In this document: positions 27,470-35,988 of the stretch, piece after piece
Numbering within the stretch: position 1 is the first letter of the stretch
Layout of the letters: the number at the start of each line of letters is the position of its first letter
From: Motiliproteus sp. SC1-56
Lineage (GTDB): Bacteria; Pseudomonadota; Gammaproteobacteria; Pseudomonadales; Balneatricaceae
Assembly: GCF_017309075.1 (NCBI RefSeq)
Contig: NZ_JAEMGS010000007.1
Location: forward strand, 124,001-188,000
DNA: 64,000 nucleotides
Reading direction: 5' to 3'
Program-made: the position numbers and the translations under genes
Notes under the pieces: model-generated
Databases searched by the model: none
What the model was told of the DNA's origin: nothing
What the model saw: only the letters and a program-made list of their open reading frames with translations

Positions 27470-28693
27470 ATGCGTATCTCCACCTTGCAGACGTTCAATA
27501 ACGCCGTCGACCAGATGCAGCAGAACCAGACCCGTCTGGCGGAACTCCAGCAGCAGATCAGCAGCGGCAAGAAGTTGCTGCGTCCTTCGGACGACCCCAT
27601 CGCCGCCGCCCAGATTCTCAAGCTCAACCGGGAAGTGGCGCGGCTGGATAAGTTCGAGGACAACATCGACGTCACCAACCGTCGGCTGCAGCTCGAAGAG
27701 CTGACCCTGGACCAGATCAACACCGCCACCGACCGTATTCGCGAGCTCACCATTCAGGCCGGTAACGGTACCCTGACCAACGAGGACCGGGGCTTTCTTG
27801 CCGCCGAGGTGCGCCAGCTGCAGGACCAGATCATGGGGCTGATGAATACCCAGGACGCCTCGGGTGAGTACCTGTTTGCCGGTAGCCTTGGTTTCGAAAA
27901 GCCCTTTACCCGTAACGGCGACAACACCTTCAGTTATAACGGGGATGATGGGCAGCGTTTTATCCAGGTGGCGCCGGAGTTCAGCGTGGCCAGCACCGAT
28001 TCCGGCCGCAGCGCCTTCCAGGTGATTCCGGATGAGATCGGCGTCGGCGTGTTGGGCGCAGCGGGGGATGTTGCGAATGTGGCGGTCAGCGTTACAGACC
28101 CGGACGACGGCACCTTTGCCGCCTTTTCCGAGGCCAACGGCGACCTGGTGGTGGAGTTCAGTAACGTTACCGGCACCAGCTACGACTACAAGGTTTACGA
28201 TACCGCCACCCCCCGTAACGAGCTGGTCTCCGTCACCGGCGCCGTGCCGGGGGTGCCCGAAACCTTCGGCGGCCTTACCCTCGATTACACCGGCAGCAGC
28301 GACGCCACCGTCACCCTGCGGGCCGAGCAGAGCCGGCACAGCATTCTTACCACCGCCGAGGAGCTGATTACCGCACTGGAAACGCCCATTAGCAGCGACC
28401 TGGAGCGGGACGAGTACTTTGCGGCCCTGGATCGTGTTTTTGAGGGGCTCGATATCAGCCAAACGGCCAACATTCAACTGCGCACGGAGCTGGGGGCACG
28501 CCAGAACAGCGTTGAATCGTCCGCAGACGCCAACGCCGATTTGAAACTGTTCACCGAGTCGGCGCTGTCCCAGCTGGAAGATCTGGATTACGCCGAGGCG
28601 CTCAGCGAATTCGCCCTGCAGGAGACCGCCCTGCAGGCAGCGCAGTCCACTTTCGCCCGGGTGAGCCAGCTGAGCCTGTTCAACTTCCTCTAA
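27470..28693 (+). CDS. flgL: Flagellar hook-associated protein 3 FlgL
   Basis: FlgL is the second junction protein, linking FlgK to the flagellin filament. The 407 residues carry flagellin-like ends: MRISTLQTFNNAVDQMQQNQTRLAELQQQISSGKKLLRPSDDP at the start, and FALQETALQAAQSTFARVSQLSLFNFL at the end. A central beta-rich variable part lies around 170-280. It is translationally close to flgK and ends the late operon. A strong terminator follows 45 bases later. Confidence 0.97.
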   Translation: MRISTLQTFNNAVDQMQQNQTRLAELQQQISSGKKLLRPSDDPIAAAQILKLNREVARLDKFEDNIDVTNRRLQLEELTLDQINTATDRIRELTIQAGNGTLTNEDRGFLAAEVRQLQDQIMGLMNTQDASGEYLFAGSLGFEKPFTRNGDNTFSYNGDDGQRFIQVAPEFSVASTDSGRSAFQVIPDEIGVGVLGAAGDVANVAVSVTDPDDGTFAAFSEANGDLVVEFSNVTGTSYDYKVYDTATPRNELVSVTGAVPGVPETFGGLTLDYTGSSDATVTLRAEQSRHSILTTAEELITALETPISSDLERDEYFAALDRVFEGLDISQTANIQLRTELGARQNSVESSADANADLKLFTESALSQLEDLDYAEALSEFALQETALQAAQSTFARVSQLSLFNFL

Positions 28694-28737
28694 GGGGGCG
28701 CCAACACTAGAGCCCCGCCAAGGCGAGGAACCCGGCA

Positions 28738-28769
28738 TAAAAAAGCCCGCTATCAAGCGGGCTTTTTTT
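28738..28769. terminator. Bidirectional terminator between flgL and the fliC-fliT run
   Basis: AAAAAAGCCCGCT pairs with AGCGGGCTTTTTTT around ATCA. Having A and T runs on both sides, it can end both the flgKL transcript and the convergent minus-strand transcript that ends with the fliT-like gene. Confidence 0.93.
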
Positions 28770-28805
28770 GGGGCCGATTCTACCCCGTCCTGTTGTTAAA
28801 ACGGG

Positions 28806-29147
28806 CTACTTGGGGCCGTCGGCGATCTTTTGATAGGCGTTGGTAACGCTTTGCCCCTTCCTTAGGGTTTTCACCCCTTTGGCCGCGAGCTCATAGCGCG
28901 CTTGGGCCAGCTCTTTAACTTCGGCGTCCAGCCGAGCCAGGGCCTCGAGCTGCTCAAGCAAGGCTTTTTCCGTGGGAGGGGTGGAAAAGGGGAGCGCCCG
29001 CACCGCTTCATCCCAGGCATCGGACGCCTGCGTCAGCGCCTCGGGCTCCTCCGCTTCTTCCAGGGTACGGCGAAGGGCGTGGCCGGCGTTCAACGCCCGT
29101 TCAAGGGCGGCCGGCCATGCTTGCGTATCGCCGGGCGATTCAGACAC
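28806..29147 (-). CDS. FliT-like flagellar chaperone (putative)
   Basis: This is a 113-residue acidic, all-helical protein (LERALNAGHALRRTLEEAEEPEAL; LLEQLEALARLDAEVKELAQARYELAAKGVKTLRKGQ). It is encoded four bases after fliS at the end of the flaG-fliD-fliS string. In relatives this slot is held by FliT or an analogue, a chaperone for the cap protein FliD. Sequence similarity within that family is low, so the name relies mainly on position, size and helical character. Confidence 0.65.
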   Translation of the reverse strand: MSESPGDTQAWPAALERALNAGHALRRTLEEAEEPEALTQASDAWDEAVRALPFSTPPTEKALLEQLEALARLDAEVKELAQARYELAAKGVKTLRKGQSVTNAYQKIADGPK

Positions 29148-29151
29148 CGGC

Positions 29152-29577
29152 TTATTCCGGTTGATCGTTCTTGTCCATCGCGGTGGTGGCGTGGTGTTCC
29201 GCCGGAATGGCGTCCCAGCCGCTCTTGATCTGCACCAGCAGCGCCATGATTTCGTCGAGCTTCTCGACGGAGCCTGTGCGGTTGGCTTCCATCAGGCCGC
29301 TGGCCATGAAGTCATAGAGCTGGTCCAGGTTGGTGGAGACGTCGCCGCCCTTTTCCGGGTTGAGCACCGCCTGCAGGCCGCCGATGATGGAGATGGCCTT
29401 GCCGATCTCCTCGCCCTGGGCTGCGCGGTCTTGGCGCTGCATGTGTCCCTTGGCGGTGGCGATGCGCTTCAGGGCGCCTTCCAGGAGCATCTGGATCATC
29501 CGGTGGGGAGACGCCTGCTCGATCGACGACTTGAGGTTGACGCTGTTGTAGGCGTCGATGGCTTTGGTGATGGTCAT
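29152..29577 (-). CDS. fliS: Flagellin export chaperone FliS
   Basis: FliS binds the C-terminal helix of flagellin, prevents premature polymerisation and delivers it to FlhA. The 141-residue protein has the family hallmarks: AIDAYNSVNLKSSIEQASPHRMIQMLLEGALKRIATAKGHM near the N terminus, and the LDQLYDFMASGLMEANR helix. It lies downstream of fliD on the same strand, with the fliT-like gene directly after it. Confidence 0.96.
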   Translation of the reverse strand: MTITKAIDAYNSVNLKSSIEQASPHRMIQMLLEGALKRIATAKGHMQRQDRAAQGEEIGKAISIIGGLQAVLNPEKGGDVSTNLDQLYDFMASGLMEANRTGSVEKLDEIMALLVQIKSGWDAIPAEHHATTAMDKNDQPE

Positions 29578-29603
29578 AGCTGTCTCGTCAAATAAGGGGT
29601 GGA

Positions 29604-31067
29604 TCAGGATTTGGTCTGGCGCACAACCCCGGGCAGGGACTGCAGTTGCTGCGCCAGCCAGTTGCTGGTGGCGTTGAGCCTGGCCACCGTACCGTCCATG
29701 GCGCCGAACTGGGCCAGTAGGCGCGACTCCAGCTTGGAGAGGCGTTCATCCAGGACCAGGCGCTGGTCGTCAATGTCCCGGAGCTTGTCGTTGAGGGACT
29801 CGGTGCGGCTCTCAAAGGTGCCGCTGGACTTGAGGTAGGACTCCAGCCGGGTATCCAGGCGCTGGGCGATGCCGTCCTCGCTGCTGAACAGCTGCACGAT
29901 GCCGTCGAAATCGCTCTTGAGGGCATCGTCGAGCTTGCTGGAGTCGACGCTCAGCTTGCCGCTGGCGTCGGTGGTGATCCCGATCACCGCCAGGGCGTTC
30001 AGTTCGCTGCTGGTGGACTCCACGGCGCCGGCCACATCCGCCCGCACCTGCTGGCGAATGGTCCGGAACATGGAGTCGGCGAAGAGGGCAGTGGAGCGGC
30101 CGGAGTCGGGGTCGGCCTGGGCGTTGCTGGCGAAGGTCTCCTGCAGCGTATTGTAGGCTTTGACGAACGCATCGATGCGGCCCTTTACCGCCCCGGTGCT
30201 GACGCTGACGCTGAGGTCGATGGTCTCGCCCGGGTTGGCGCTCTCGGCGTCGATGGTCAGGCCCGAGATGGCGTTTTCAAAGCTGTTGGAGCTGCCGGTG
30301 ATGGTCTGTCCATCCAGCTTGATCACCGCGTCCTGGGCGTAGTTGGGGTCGGCGGGGTCGGTCAGGTTGGTGACCGACAGCTCGGTGAACCCGGTGGTGG
30401 CGACTTCAAAGGCGTTCTCAAGCCCGGTGTCGTCAGCGCTGAACACCAGTTTCTGTTCGGTGCCGCCGGCGCCGTCATCCACGTTGATCACGGTGGCGGT
30501 GATGCCGGGGTTGTCCTCGGCGTTGTTGATCGCCTCCTTCAGCTCCTCGACCGATACCTTGCCGTCCTCGTCGCTGTCGTAGGCGGCAAGGTCCGAGGTG
30601 TCGATGGAAAAGGCGCCGCCGTCGGCGGTGTTGCCCGCGTCGGAAGCGGGCAGCTTGTCGCTGCCGAACTGGGTAAAGGTGATCACGCCGGCGCCGACAT
30701 TGGTGGCATCAGCGATGCCGCCGGAGATCAGCTTGTGAGAGCGCGCCAGCTGGGTCACTTCCAGCTTGTAGGTGCCGGTGCTGGGCTCGGCACCCTCGTT
30801 GATGCTGACGGTGGCGATATCCCGGTCGGACGAGGCGGCGCTGCGACTGCTGAAGTCATCCGCTTCCATCAGCTTGGCAAAGCTGGAGCGGAACTCGGAA
30901 AGCGCGCCCTTGAGCACGCCGACGGCGGTCAGCTCCGCCTGGATTTTCGCTTGGCGCTGGTCGAACCGGGCGGTCTTGGGGGCGCCTTCGGCGTTCACCA
31001 GTGCGTTGACGATGCCGCCAACATCAAGGCCCGAACCGAGACCGGGGGTGGATAGGATGCCGGGCAT
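29604..31067 (-). CDS. fliD: Flagellar filament cap protein FliD (HAP2) with EF-hand loop
   Basis: FliD pentamers cap the filament and guide flagellin folding. The 487 residues show the N-terminal GLGSGLDVGGIVNALV motif, hook-IN-type beta modules in the middle, and a helical C terminus (LDTRLESYLKSSGTFESRTESLNDKLRDIDDQ). Residues 164-175 (DSDEDGKVSVEE) fit a canonical EF-hand loop in the exposed central part, followed by a helix. That suggests Ca2+ binding, which is unusual for FliD. The chaperone genes follow directly downstream. Confidence 0.95.
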   Translation of the reverse strand: MPGILSTPGLGSGLDVGGIVNALVNAEGAPKTARFDQRQAKIQAELTAVGVLKGALSEFRSSFAKLMEADDFSSRSAASSDRDIATVSINEGAEPSTGTYKLEVTQLARSHKLISGGIADATNVGAGVITFTQFGSDKLPASDAGNTADGGAFSIDTSDLAAYDSDEDGKVSVEELKEAINNAEDNPGITATVINVDDGAGGTEQKLVFSADDTGLENAFEVATTGFTELSVTNLTDPADPNYAQDAVIKLDGQTITGSSNSFENAISGLTIDAESANPGETIDLSVSVSTGAVKGRIDAFVKAYNTLQETFASNAQADPDSGRSTALFADSMFRTIRQQVRADVAGAVESTSSELNALAVIGITTDASGKLSVDSSKLDDALKSDFDGIVQLFSSEDGIAQRLDTRLESYLKSSGTFESRTESLNDKLRDIDDQRLVLDERLSKLESRLLAQFGAMDGTVARLNATSNWLAQQLQSLPGVVRQTKS

Positions 31068-31108
31068 GGTGACCTCCGCGAACGCTTAAATAATATGATG
31101 GTAGTCGT

Positions 31109-31507
31109 TCAGACTTTCTCTTTGAACAGCAAATTATTCATGTCCTGAATCTGCTGGCTCAACTTGAGAAACTCTTCCGAGGGAATCTTGCGGATCAGCT
31201 TGCCGGACTCCCGTTCCGTGACCGTGATCACCGTCTGGCCGGTGGGGTCGTCCACGGAAAAATCCAGGTTCAGGCTGATCTCCTGGGCGAAGGCGTTGAT
31301 TCGCTCGACCATGCGCTCGGTCGCCTCGCGGCTGACTTCCTGGGTTTCGGCGGACTGTTCCACGCGCTGGTCGGGTCGGACTTCAGGCGCCTCCACGGGC
31401 TTGGTGGTCGCGGTATCGGTCAACGGCGATGCGGACTGGTTGGGTTTGTGCGAGGGGGTGGGCAGCGGGCTGAAGCCAGCGCCGGAAATGCTGTTGTCAG
31501 AACTCAT
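31109..31507 (-). CDS. flaG: Flagellar protein FlaG
   Basis: FlaG is a small protein encoded between flagellin and fliD in polar flagellates; its loss gives longer filaments. The 132-residue product has a disordered Pro/Thr/Glu-rich N-terminal half. The conserved C-terminal half contains NLDFSVDDPTGQTVITVTERESGKLIRKIPSEEFLKL, the FlaG signature. It lies downstream of fliC, separated by a strong stem-loop, so its level is probably well below that of flagellin. Confidence 0.94.
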   Translation of the reverse strand: MSSDNSISGAGFSPLPTPSHKPNQSASPLTDTATTKPVEAPEVRPDQRVEQSAETQEVSREATERMVERINAFAQEISLNLDFSVDDPTGQTVITVTERESGKLIRKIPSEEFLKLSQQIQDMNNLLFKEKV

Positions 31508-31530
31508 GAAAAACCTCCTTCAGGGAAATG

Positions 31531-31556
31531 CCAAGGGCCGGAAACCCGGCCCTTGG
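31531..31556 (-). terminator. Stem-loop between fliC and flaG (partial terminator)
   Basis: CCAAGGGCCGG pairs with CCGGCCCTTGG around a short loop. It lies just after the fliC stop. No long T run follows on the minus strand, so it may attenuate read-through into flaG or protect the fliC mRNA 3' end rather than terminate fully. Confidence 0.65.
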
Positions 31557-31580
31557 TCAGAGGTTACCGCGAGGGCTACC

Positions 31581-32966
31581 TTATCCGAGCAGAGAGAGCA
31601 CGGACTGGGGCAGCTGGTTGGCCTGGGCCAACATGGCGGTACCGGCCTGCTGCAGGATCTGGTTCCGGGTCAGCTCGGCAGTCTCCTTGGCGAAGTCGGC
31701 GTCCATGGTCCGTGAACGGGCCGCGGATACGTTCTCCGAGATGTTGCTCAGGTTGGAGATGGTGGAGCTCAGACGGTTCTGGATCGCACCCAGGTCCGCA
31801 CGCTGGCTGTCGATGCCGGCGATGGCGGCGTCGATAGTGCCAAGCGCACTCTGAGCCCCATCGGCAGTGCTGATGTCCACTTGGGCAACTGAACTCAGTG
31901 TGGAGCCCGCGCTCAAGTTCAAGCCGGCAACGATGCCTGCGGCGCTCTCTCCGAGTACGAACGCTTCACCGCTGGAGAGGGTCAGGCCGGCGGACACAGA
32001 TGAAGCAGCGGTGGCTGCGCCATCAAGGGTTGCCCCGCCTGCAGTACCAGCGAAGGAGATGCCGTCAACATCGGTCGCACTAATGTTGATCTCATTTGTT
32101 GCCGTATCAACAGTTGCGGAGTGTCCTGCTTTGTTGATATCCGAGGCCAGTGCGTCCAGATCGCCGCCGTAGGCATCTAGGTCAAATGTGTCGGTGCCAA
32201 TGGTGAGGGTATCACCAGCAGTTGTTGAGCTCAGGCCTCCAACGGTGGCGCTGACAGAGGTAGATGCAGTAACGCCGGTAGCTGCGTCATTGATTGCCTT
32301 CGCGGCAACAGTGGCGGTGTCTGTTGCAGCTAGGGTTACGCCTTGGCCGTTGATTGTCAGGTCTCCGGCCACACCAACAGCGGCGAACGCGGAGGATGCG
32401 TTATTAACGGTTCCGCCCATCTCGCCAGCGGCGGTGCCTGCCAAAGTTGATTGGTGATTGCCGAGGCTGGTCGCCGAAATGTTGCTGAGGCTCACCGCAA
32501 TGGTTTCGTTAGCATTGGCGCCGATCTGGAACTTCTGGGTGCCGTAGCTGCCGTCCAGCAAAGCTTGACCACCGAAGGAGGTGGTTTCGGCGATACGGGT
32601 CAGTTCCTCGGCCAGGGCGTCCACTTCCTTCTGCATCGCGGCGCGGTCAGAGGCGGAGTTGGAGCCGTTGGCGGACTGCAGGGAGAGCTCGCGCATCCGC
32701 TGCAGGATGTTGGTGGATTCCTGCATCGCACCTTCAGCGGTCTGGGCGATGGAGATGCCGTCGTTGGCGTTACGGATCGCCTGGTTCAGACCCTTGATCT
32801 GGGAAGTCTGACGGTTGGAGATGGCCAGGCCGGCCGCGTCGTCTTTGGCGCTGTTGATACGCAGACCGGAAGACAGACGCTGCAGGGAGTCCTGCAGGCC
32901 TTGAGTGGTCTTGGCCAGGTTGTTCTGCGCGTTCAGAGAAGCGACGTTAGTATTGATGACAGACAT
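31581..32966 (-). CDS. fliC: Flagellin
   Basis: This is the filament subunit, 461 residues. The N-terminal D0/D1 ([39 protein letters not shown]) and C-terminal D1/D0 ([32 protein letters not shown]) are highly conserved. The central part (about 175-360) is rich in Ala, Thr, Ser and Gly. It has two hook-IN-like modules ([40 protein letters not shown]). This middle is visibly poorer in GC than the flanking genes, as is usual for variable surface domains. A single flagellin is present, driven by sigma-28. Confidence 0.98.
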   Translation of the reverse strand: MSVINTNVASLNAQNNLAKTTQGLQDSLQRLSSGLRINSAKDDAAGLAISNRQTSQIKGLNQAIRNANDGISIAQTAEGAMQESTNILQRMRELSLQSANGSNSASDRAAMQKEVDALAEELTRIAETTSFGGQALLDGSYGTQKFQIGANANETIAVSLSNISATSLGNHQSTLAGTAAGEMGGTVNNASSAFAAVGVAGDLTINGQGVTLAATDTATVAAKAINDAATGVTASTSVSATVGGLSSTTAGDTLTIGTDTFDLDAYGGDLDALASDINKAGHSATVDTATNEINISATDVDGISFAGTAGGATLDGAATAASSVSAGLTLSSGEAFVLGESAAGIVAGLNLSAGSTLSSVAQVDISTADGAQSALGTIDAAIAGIDSQRADLGAIQNRLSSTISNLSNISENVSAARSRTMDADFAKETAELTRNQILQQAGTAMLAQANQLPQSVLSLLG

Positions 32967-33064
32967 TTTCTAGCTCCTTTGCCGCTCTGCGCTTTCGCTT
33001 GGCGGCGCTTCAAACATGGATGCCAACGTTAAGCAGGCGGCCATAAAATTCGGTGTCACTGGTT

Positions 33065-33091
33065 TTAACGGCGGTTTGGCGGTTCACTTTA
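33065..33091 (-). promoter_or_regulatory. Sigma-28 (FliA) promoter of fliC
   Basis: On the minus strand TAAAGTGA (33084-33091), an 11-base spacer and GCCGTTAA (33065-33072) match the FliA consensus with one change in the -10 box. It lies about 100 bases upstream of the fliC start, leaving a long leader with a GGAG ribosome site. Confidence 0.85.
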
Positions 33092-33193
33092 GTTTTTTTC
33101 GGGATTTTTTCAGCCCGGTGAGCCTTTGTTCCGCCGCTGACGGGAAAAGCTAACGGCCGGATTTATAGAAGGTTTAACCCCGGCTGTCGGTTT

Positions 33194-33209
33194 TGTGATC
33201 TGGATCAAT
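33194..33209 (+). promoter_or_regulatory. Candidate CRP/Vfr-type site upstream of fleQ
   Basis: TGTGA, six bases, then TCAAT matches the left half of the CRP consensus TGTGA-N6-TCACA fully and the right half partly. It lies 64 bases upstream of the fleQ -35 box. In Pseudomonas Vfr controls fleQ, which makes the site plausible but unproven. Confidence 0.35.
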
Positions 33210-33272
33210 AAAGCGAAGTTAAGTCCCTGACGTGGCAGTGAAGAAAGATGCGTCATTTCTTTGACTTTTTGC

Positions 33273-33300
33273 TTGAGAGAAACCGGTTGTTTGGTAGAAT
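33273..33300 (+). promoter_or_regulatory. Sigma-70 promoter of fleQ
   Basis: TTGAGA (33273-33278) and TAGAAT (33295-33300) are separated by 16 bases and lie 38 bases upstream of the fleQ GTG. Each hexamer differs from consensus at one position. This fits a class I gene outside flagellar sigma-factor control. Confidence 0.65.
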
Positions 33301-33338
33301 CGGCTCAAATCCGTCAAAAAATTGAAGGACGACACCCG

Positions 33339-34793
33339 GTGGCGCCCCAGTACCAGATACTTTTGATCGACGACGACGCCCGGCGCCGTGAATCCATGCT
33401 GGCCCTGTTCCGCTTCATGGAGCTGGAGTGCCATGCCTCGGACTTCGTACAGTGGTTCAAGGACGGCGACAGCCTGAAGATGCTGGCCGGTCATGGCTGC
33501 GTGGTCTTTCTCGGCAGCTGCGACCTGCCTATCTCCCTGGAAAAACTGTTACACGACTTCCAGCACCAGGACCCCTCGGTGCCGGTGCTGACGCTTTGTC
33601 CCTGGGAGGACGCATCCCGCCTGAGCGAACCGCTCAAGAGCATGCTGGTGGCCGAAATCGAGCTGCCCCTGGTGCAGGGGGAGCTGCTGACCCTGCTGCA
33701 CCGGGCCCAGGTGCATCGTCAGCAGCGGGACGGCGCCAACGGCCAGCTACGCCTGTGGGAGAACCACAGCCGCCTGTTCAAGCACTTGGTGGGGGCCAGC
33801 CGGCCCATGCAGCAGGTGCGGGCGATGATGGCCCAGGTGGCCGATCGCGACGTGAGCGTGCTGATCACCGGCGAGTCCGGTACCGGCAAGGAGGTGGTGG
33901 CGCGCAACCTGCACGAGACCTCCTCCCGCGCCGACGGCCCTTTCGTGCCGGTGAACTGCGGCGCCATTCCCGGGGAACTGCTGGAGAGCGAGCTCTTCGG
34001 CCATGAGAAGGGCGCTTTTACCGGCGCCGTCTCGGCCCGGGTGGGGCGCTTCGAGCTGGCGAACGGCGGCACCCTGTTCCTGGACGAGATCGGCGACATG
34101 CCCCTGGCGATGCAGGTAAAGCTGCTGCGGGTGCTGCAGGAGCGCTGCTTCGAGCGGGTGGGGGGCAACCGCACCGTGGAGGTGGACGTGCGCATTATCG
34201 CCGCCACCCACAAGAACCTGGAGGCGATGATCGGCGAGGGGAGCTTCCGCGAGGATCTTTTCTACCGTATCAACGTCTTTCCCATCGAGATGCCGGCGCT
34301 GCGCGATCGGCTGGAAGATCTGCCCCAGCTGCTCAATGAGCTGGTGCGGCGCACCGAAGCCAACGGCCTGGGGCGGATTCAGTTTCATGGATCGGCCATC
34401 GAGTCCCTCAAGCGCCACCAGTGGCAGGGCAACGTGCGCGAGCTGGCCAACCTGGTGGAACGGCTGGCGATCCTGCACCCCGACGGGGTGATCGGCATCG
34501 ACGAGCTGCCGGTTCGCTTTCGCTACCTGGAGCCCGATGAGCTGCCGGCCTATCTCGGCGAACCGGTCGCCGCCCCGCGGCAGGCCTCCGCAGCGGCGGG
34601 CAGCCTGTCGGAGCCGCGCCTGCCCGTCGACGGTATGGACCTCAAGGGCTATATGGCCGACCTGGAGCGCTCTTTGATCGAACAGGCGGTGGATGAATCC
34701 GGCAACGTGGTGGCCCGGGCGGCGGACCTTCTGGGTATTCGCCGCACCACCCTGGTGGAAAAAATGCGCAAATACGGGATTCAGCGTAAATAA
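33339..34793 (+). CDS. fleQ: Flagellar master regulator FleQ (FlrA)
   Basis: FleQ is the sigma-54 activator at the top of the polar flagellar cascade, and in Pseudomonas a c-di-GMP receptor. The start chosen is a GTG at 33339 with AAGGAC upstream, giving 484 residues. An N-terminal receiver-like domain (YQILLIDDD) is followed by an AAA+ domain. The AAA+ domain has Walker A GESGTGKE (178-185), the sigma-54 contact motif GAFTGA (225-230) and Walker B LFLDEIGDM. A Fis-type HTH lies at the C terminus (NVVARAADLLGIRRTTLVEKM). fleS begins one base after its stop. Confidence 0.96.
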   Translation: MAPQYQILLIDDDARRRESMLALFRFMELECHASDFVQWFKDGDSLKMLAGHGCVVFLGSCDLPISLEKLLHDFQHQDPSVPVLTLCPWEDASRLSEPLKSMLVAEIELPLVQGELLTLLHRAQVHRQQRDGANGQLRLWENHSRLFKHLVGASRPMQQVRAMMAQVADRDVSVLITGESGTGKEVVARNLHETSSRADGPFVPVNCGAIPGELLESELFGHEKGAFTGAVSARVGRFELANGGTLFLDEIGDMPLAMQVKLLRVLQERCFERVGGNRTVEVDVRIIAATHKNLEAMIGEGSFREDLFYRINVFPIEMPALRDRLEDLPQLLNELVRRTEANGLGRIQFHGSAIESLKRHQWQGNVRELANLVERLAILHPDGVIGIDELPVRFRYLEPDELPAYLGEPVAAPRQASAAAGSLSEPRLPVDGMDLKGYMADLERSLIEQAVDESGNVVARAADLLGIRRTTLVEKMRKYGIQRK

Positions 34794-34794
34794 G

Positions 34795-35988
34795 ATGGCC
34801 CGGGACCAGGACAAACCGGGCTCGGTGCAGAGCCCCGAGGCGCTGCAGCAGGCTTTCGAAGCCTTCACCGAGATGTCCGAGCAGCTGGCGTCCTCCTATG
34901 CCGACCTTGAAGCGCGGGTGGAGCAGCTGAGCGCGGAGCTGGCCAGCACCAACGAGCAGCGCGAGCGGGAGCTGGCAGAGAAGGAGCAGGTGACCCGGCG
35001 GCTGGAGAGCCTGCTGGAGCTGCTGCCCGGGGGGGTGGTGGTGCTGGATAACCGCGGCCGGGTGCACGACTGCAACCCTGCCGCCGAGGAACTGCTCGGC
35101 AAGCCCTTGCTGGAGCAGCCCTGGATCGAGGTGATTCAGCGCAGCTTCGCACCGCGCGAGGACGACGGTCACGAGGTCTCGCTGCAGGACGGGCGCCGGG
35201 TCAGCCTGGCGACGCGCTCTCTCACCGGCGAGCCGGGGCAGATCATCCTGATTACTGACCATACCGAGACCCGCGAATTGCAGGCCAAGGTGAGCCATTT
35301 CCAGCGCCTCTCCTCCATGGGCAAGATGATGGCTTCCATCGCCCACCAGATCCGCACGCCGCTGTCGGCGGCGATGCTCTACAGTTCCCACCTGACCCGC
35401 CCGGTGCTGACGGACGAACAGCGGATCCGCTTTGCGGCGAAGGTGAAGAGCCGCCTCAGCTCGCTGGAGGAGCAGATCCGGGATATGCTGATTTTTGCCC
35501 GCGGCGAGACCAAGCTGACCGACTTTATCAGCAGCGAAGAGCTGTTCACCGCCATCGATGCCGCGCTTGATGTACCCCTGGCCCGTGCTGATGCCGATTG
35601 CGACTGTGTTAACCAGACCCCGGGCGTGTGGTTGCAGTGCAACCGAGAAGCCCTGGTGGGGGCCCTGATGAACCTGGTTAACAATGCCTTGCAGGCGGGT
35701 GCCGGCGACAAGGGGCTGGTGGTTCGCAGCCGCCCCCTGGACGATAAGATGCTGCTGCTCTCGGTGGAGGACCAGGGGCCGGGGATGGACGCGGCGCTGC
35801 TGGCCAAGGTGCAGGAGCCTTTTTATACCACCCGTCCCCAGGGTACCGGATTGGGGCTGGCGGTGGCGCAGGTGGCGGCCCGGGCCCATCACGGTGAGCT
35901 GGTGATCGAATCGACCCCGGGCAAGGGGACCCAGGCGGGCTTTAAGCTGCCTTACCGAAAGACCGAAACGGAGCAGACCCATGACTAA
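34795..35988 (+). CDS. fleS: Flagellar sensor histidine kinase FleS (FlrB)
   Basis: FleS is a cytoplasmic kinase that phosphorylates FleR. The ATG at 34795 gives 397 residues. A coiled-coil N terminus (ASSYADLEARVEQLSAELASTNEQ) leads into a PAS domain (LLELLPGGVVVLDNRGRVHDCNPAAEELLG). The HisKA box follows with His184 in SIAHQIRTPLS, then an HATPase domain (NNALQAG, EDQGPGMD, GTGLGLAVAQ). No membrane segments are seen. It is one base downstream of fleQ and overlaps fleR by eight bases. Confidence 0.95.
   Translation: MARDQDKPGSVQSPEALQQAFEAFTEMSEQLASSYADLEARVEQLSAELASTNEQRERELAEKEQVTRRLESLLELLPGGVVVLDNRGRVHDCNPAAEELLGKPLLEQPWIEVIQRSFAPREDDGHEVSLQDGRRVSLATRSLTGEPGQIILITDHTETRELQAKVSHFQRLSSMGKMMASIAHQIRTPLSAAMLYSSHLTRPVLTDEQRIRFAAKVKSRLSSLEEQIRDMLIFARGETKLTDFISSEELFTAIDAALDVPLARADADCDCVNQTPGVWLQCNREALVGALMNLVNNALQAGAGDKGLVVRSRPLDDKMLLLSVEDQGPGMDAALLAKVQEPFYTTRPQGTGLGLAVAQVAARAHHGELVIESTPGKGTQAGFKLPYRKTETEQTHD

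Noticed and set aside
33008-33026. Sigma-54-like TTGGCATCCATGTTTGA in the fliC leader (minus strand)
   Set aside because: Ten bases after GG the sequence reads TG instead of GC. A good sigma-28 promoter already explains fliC.
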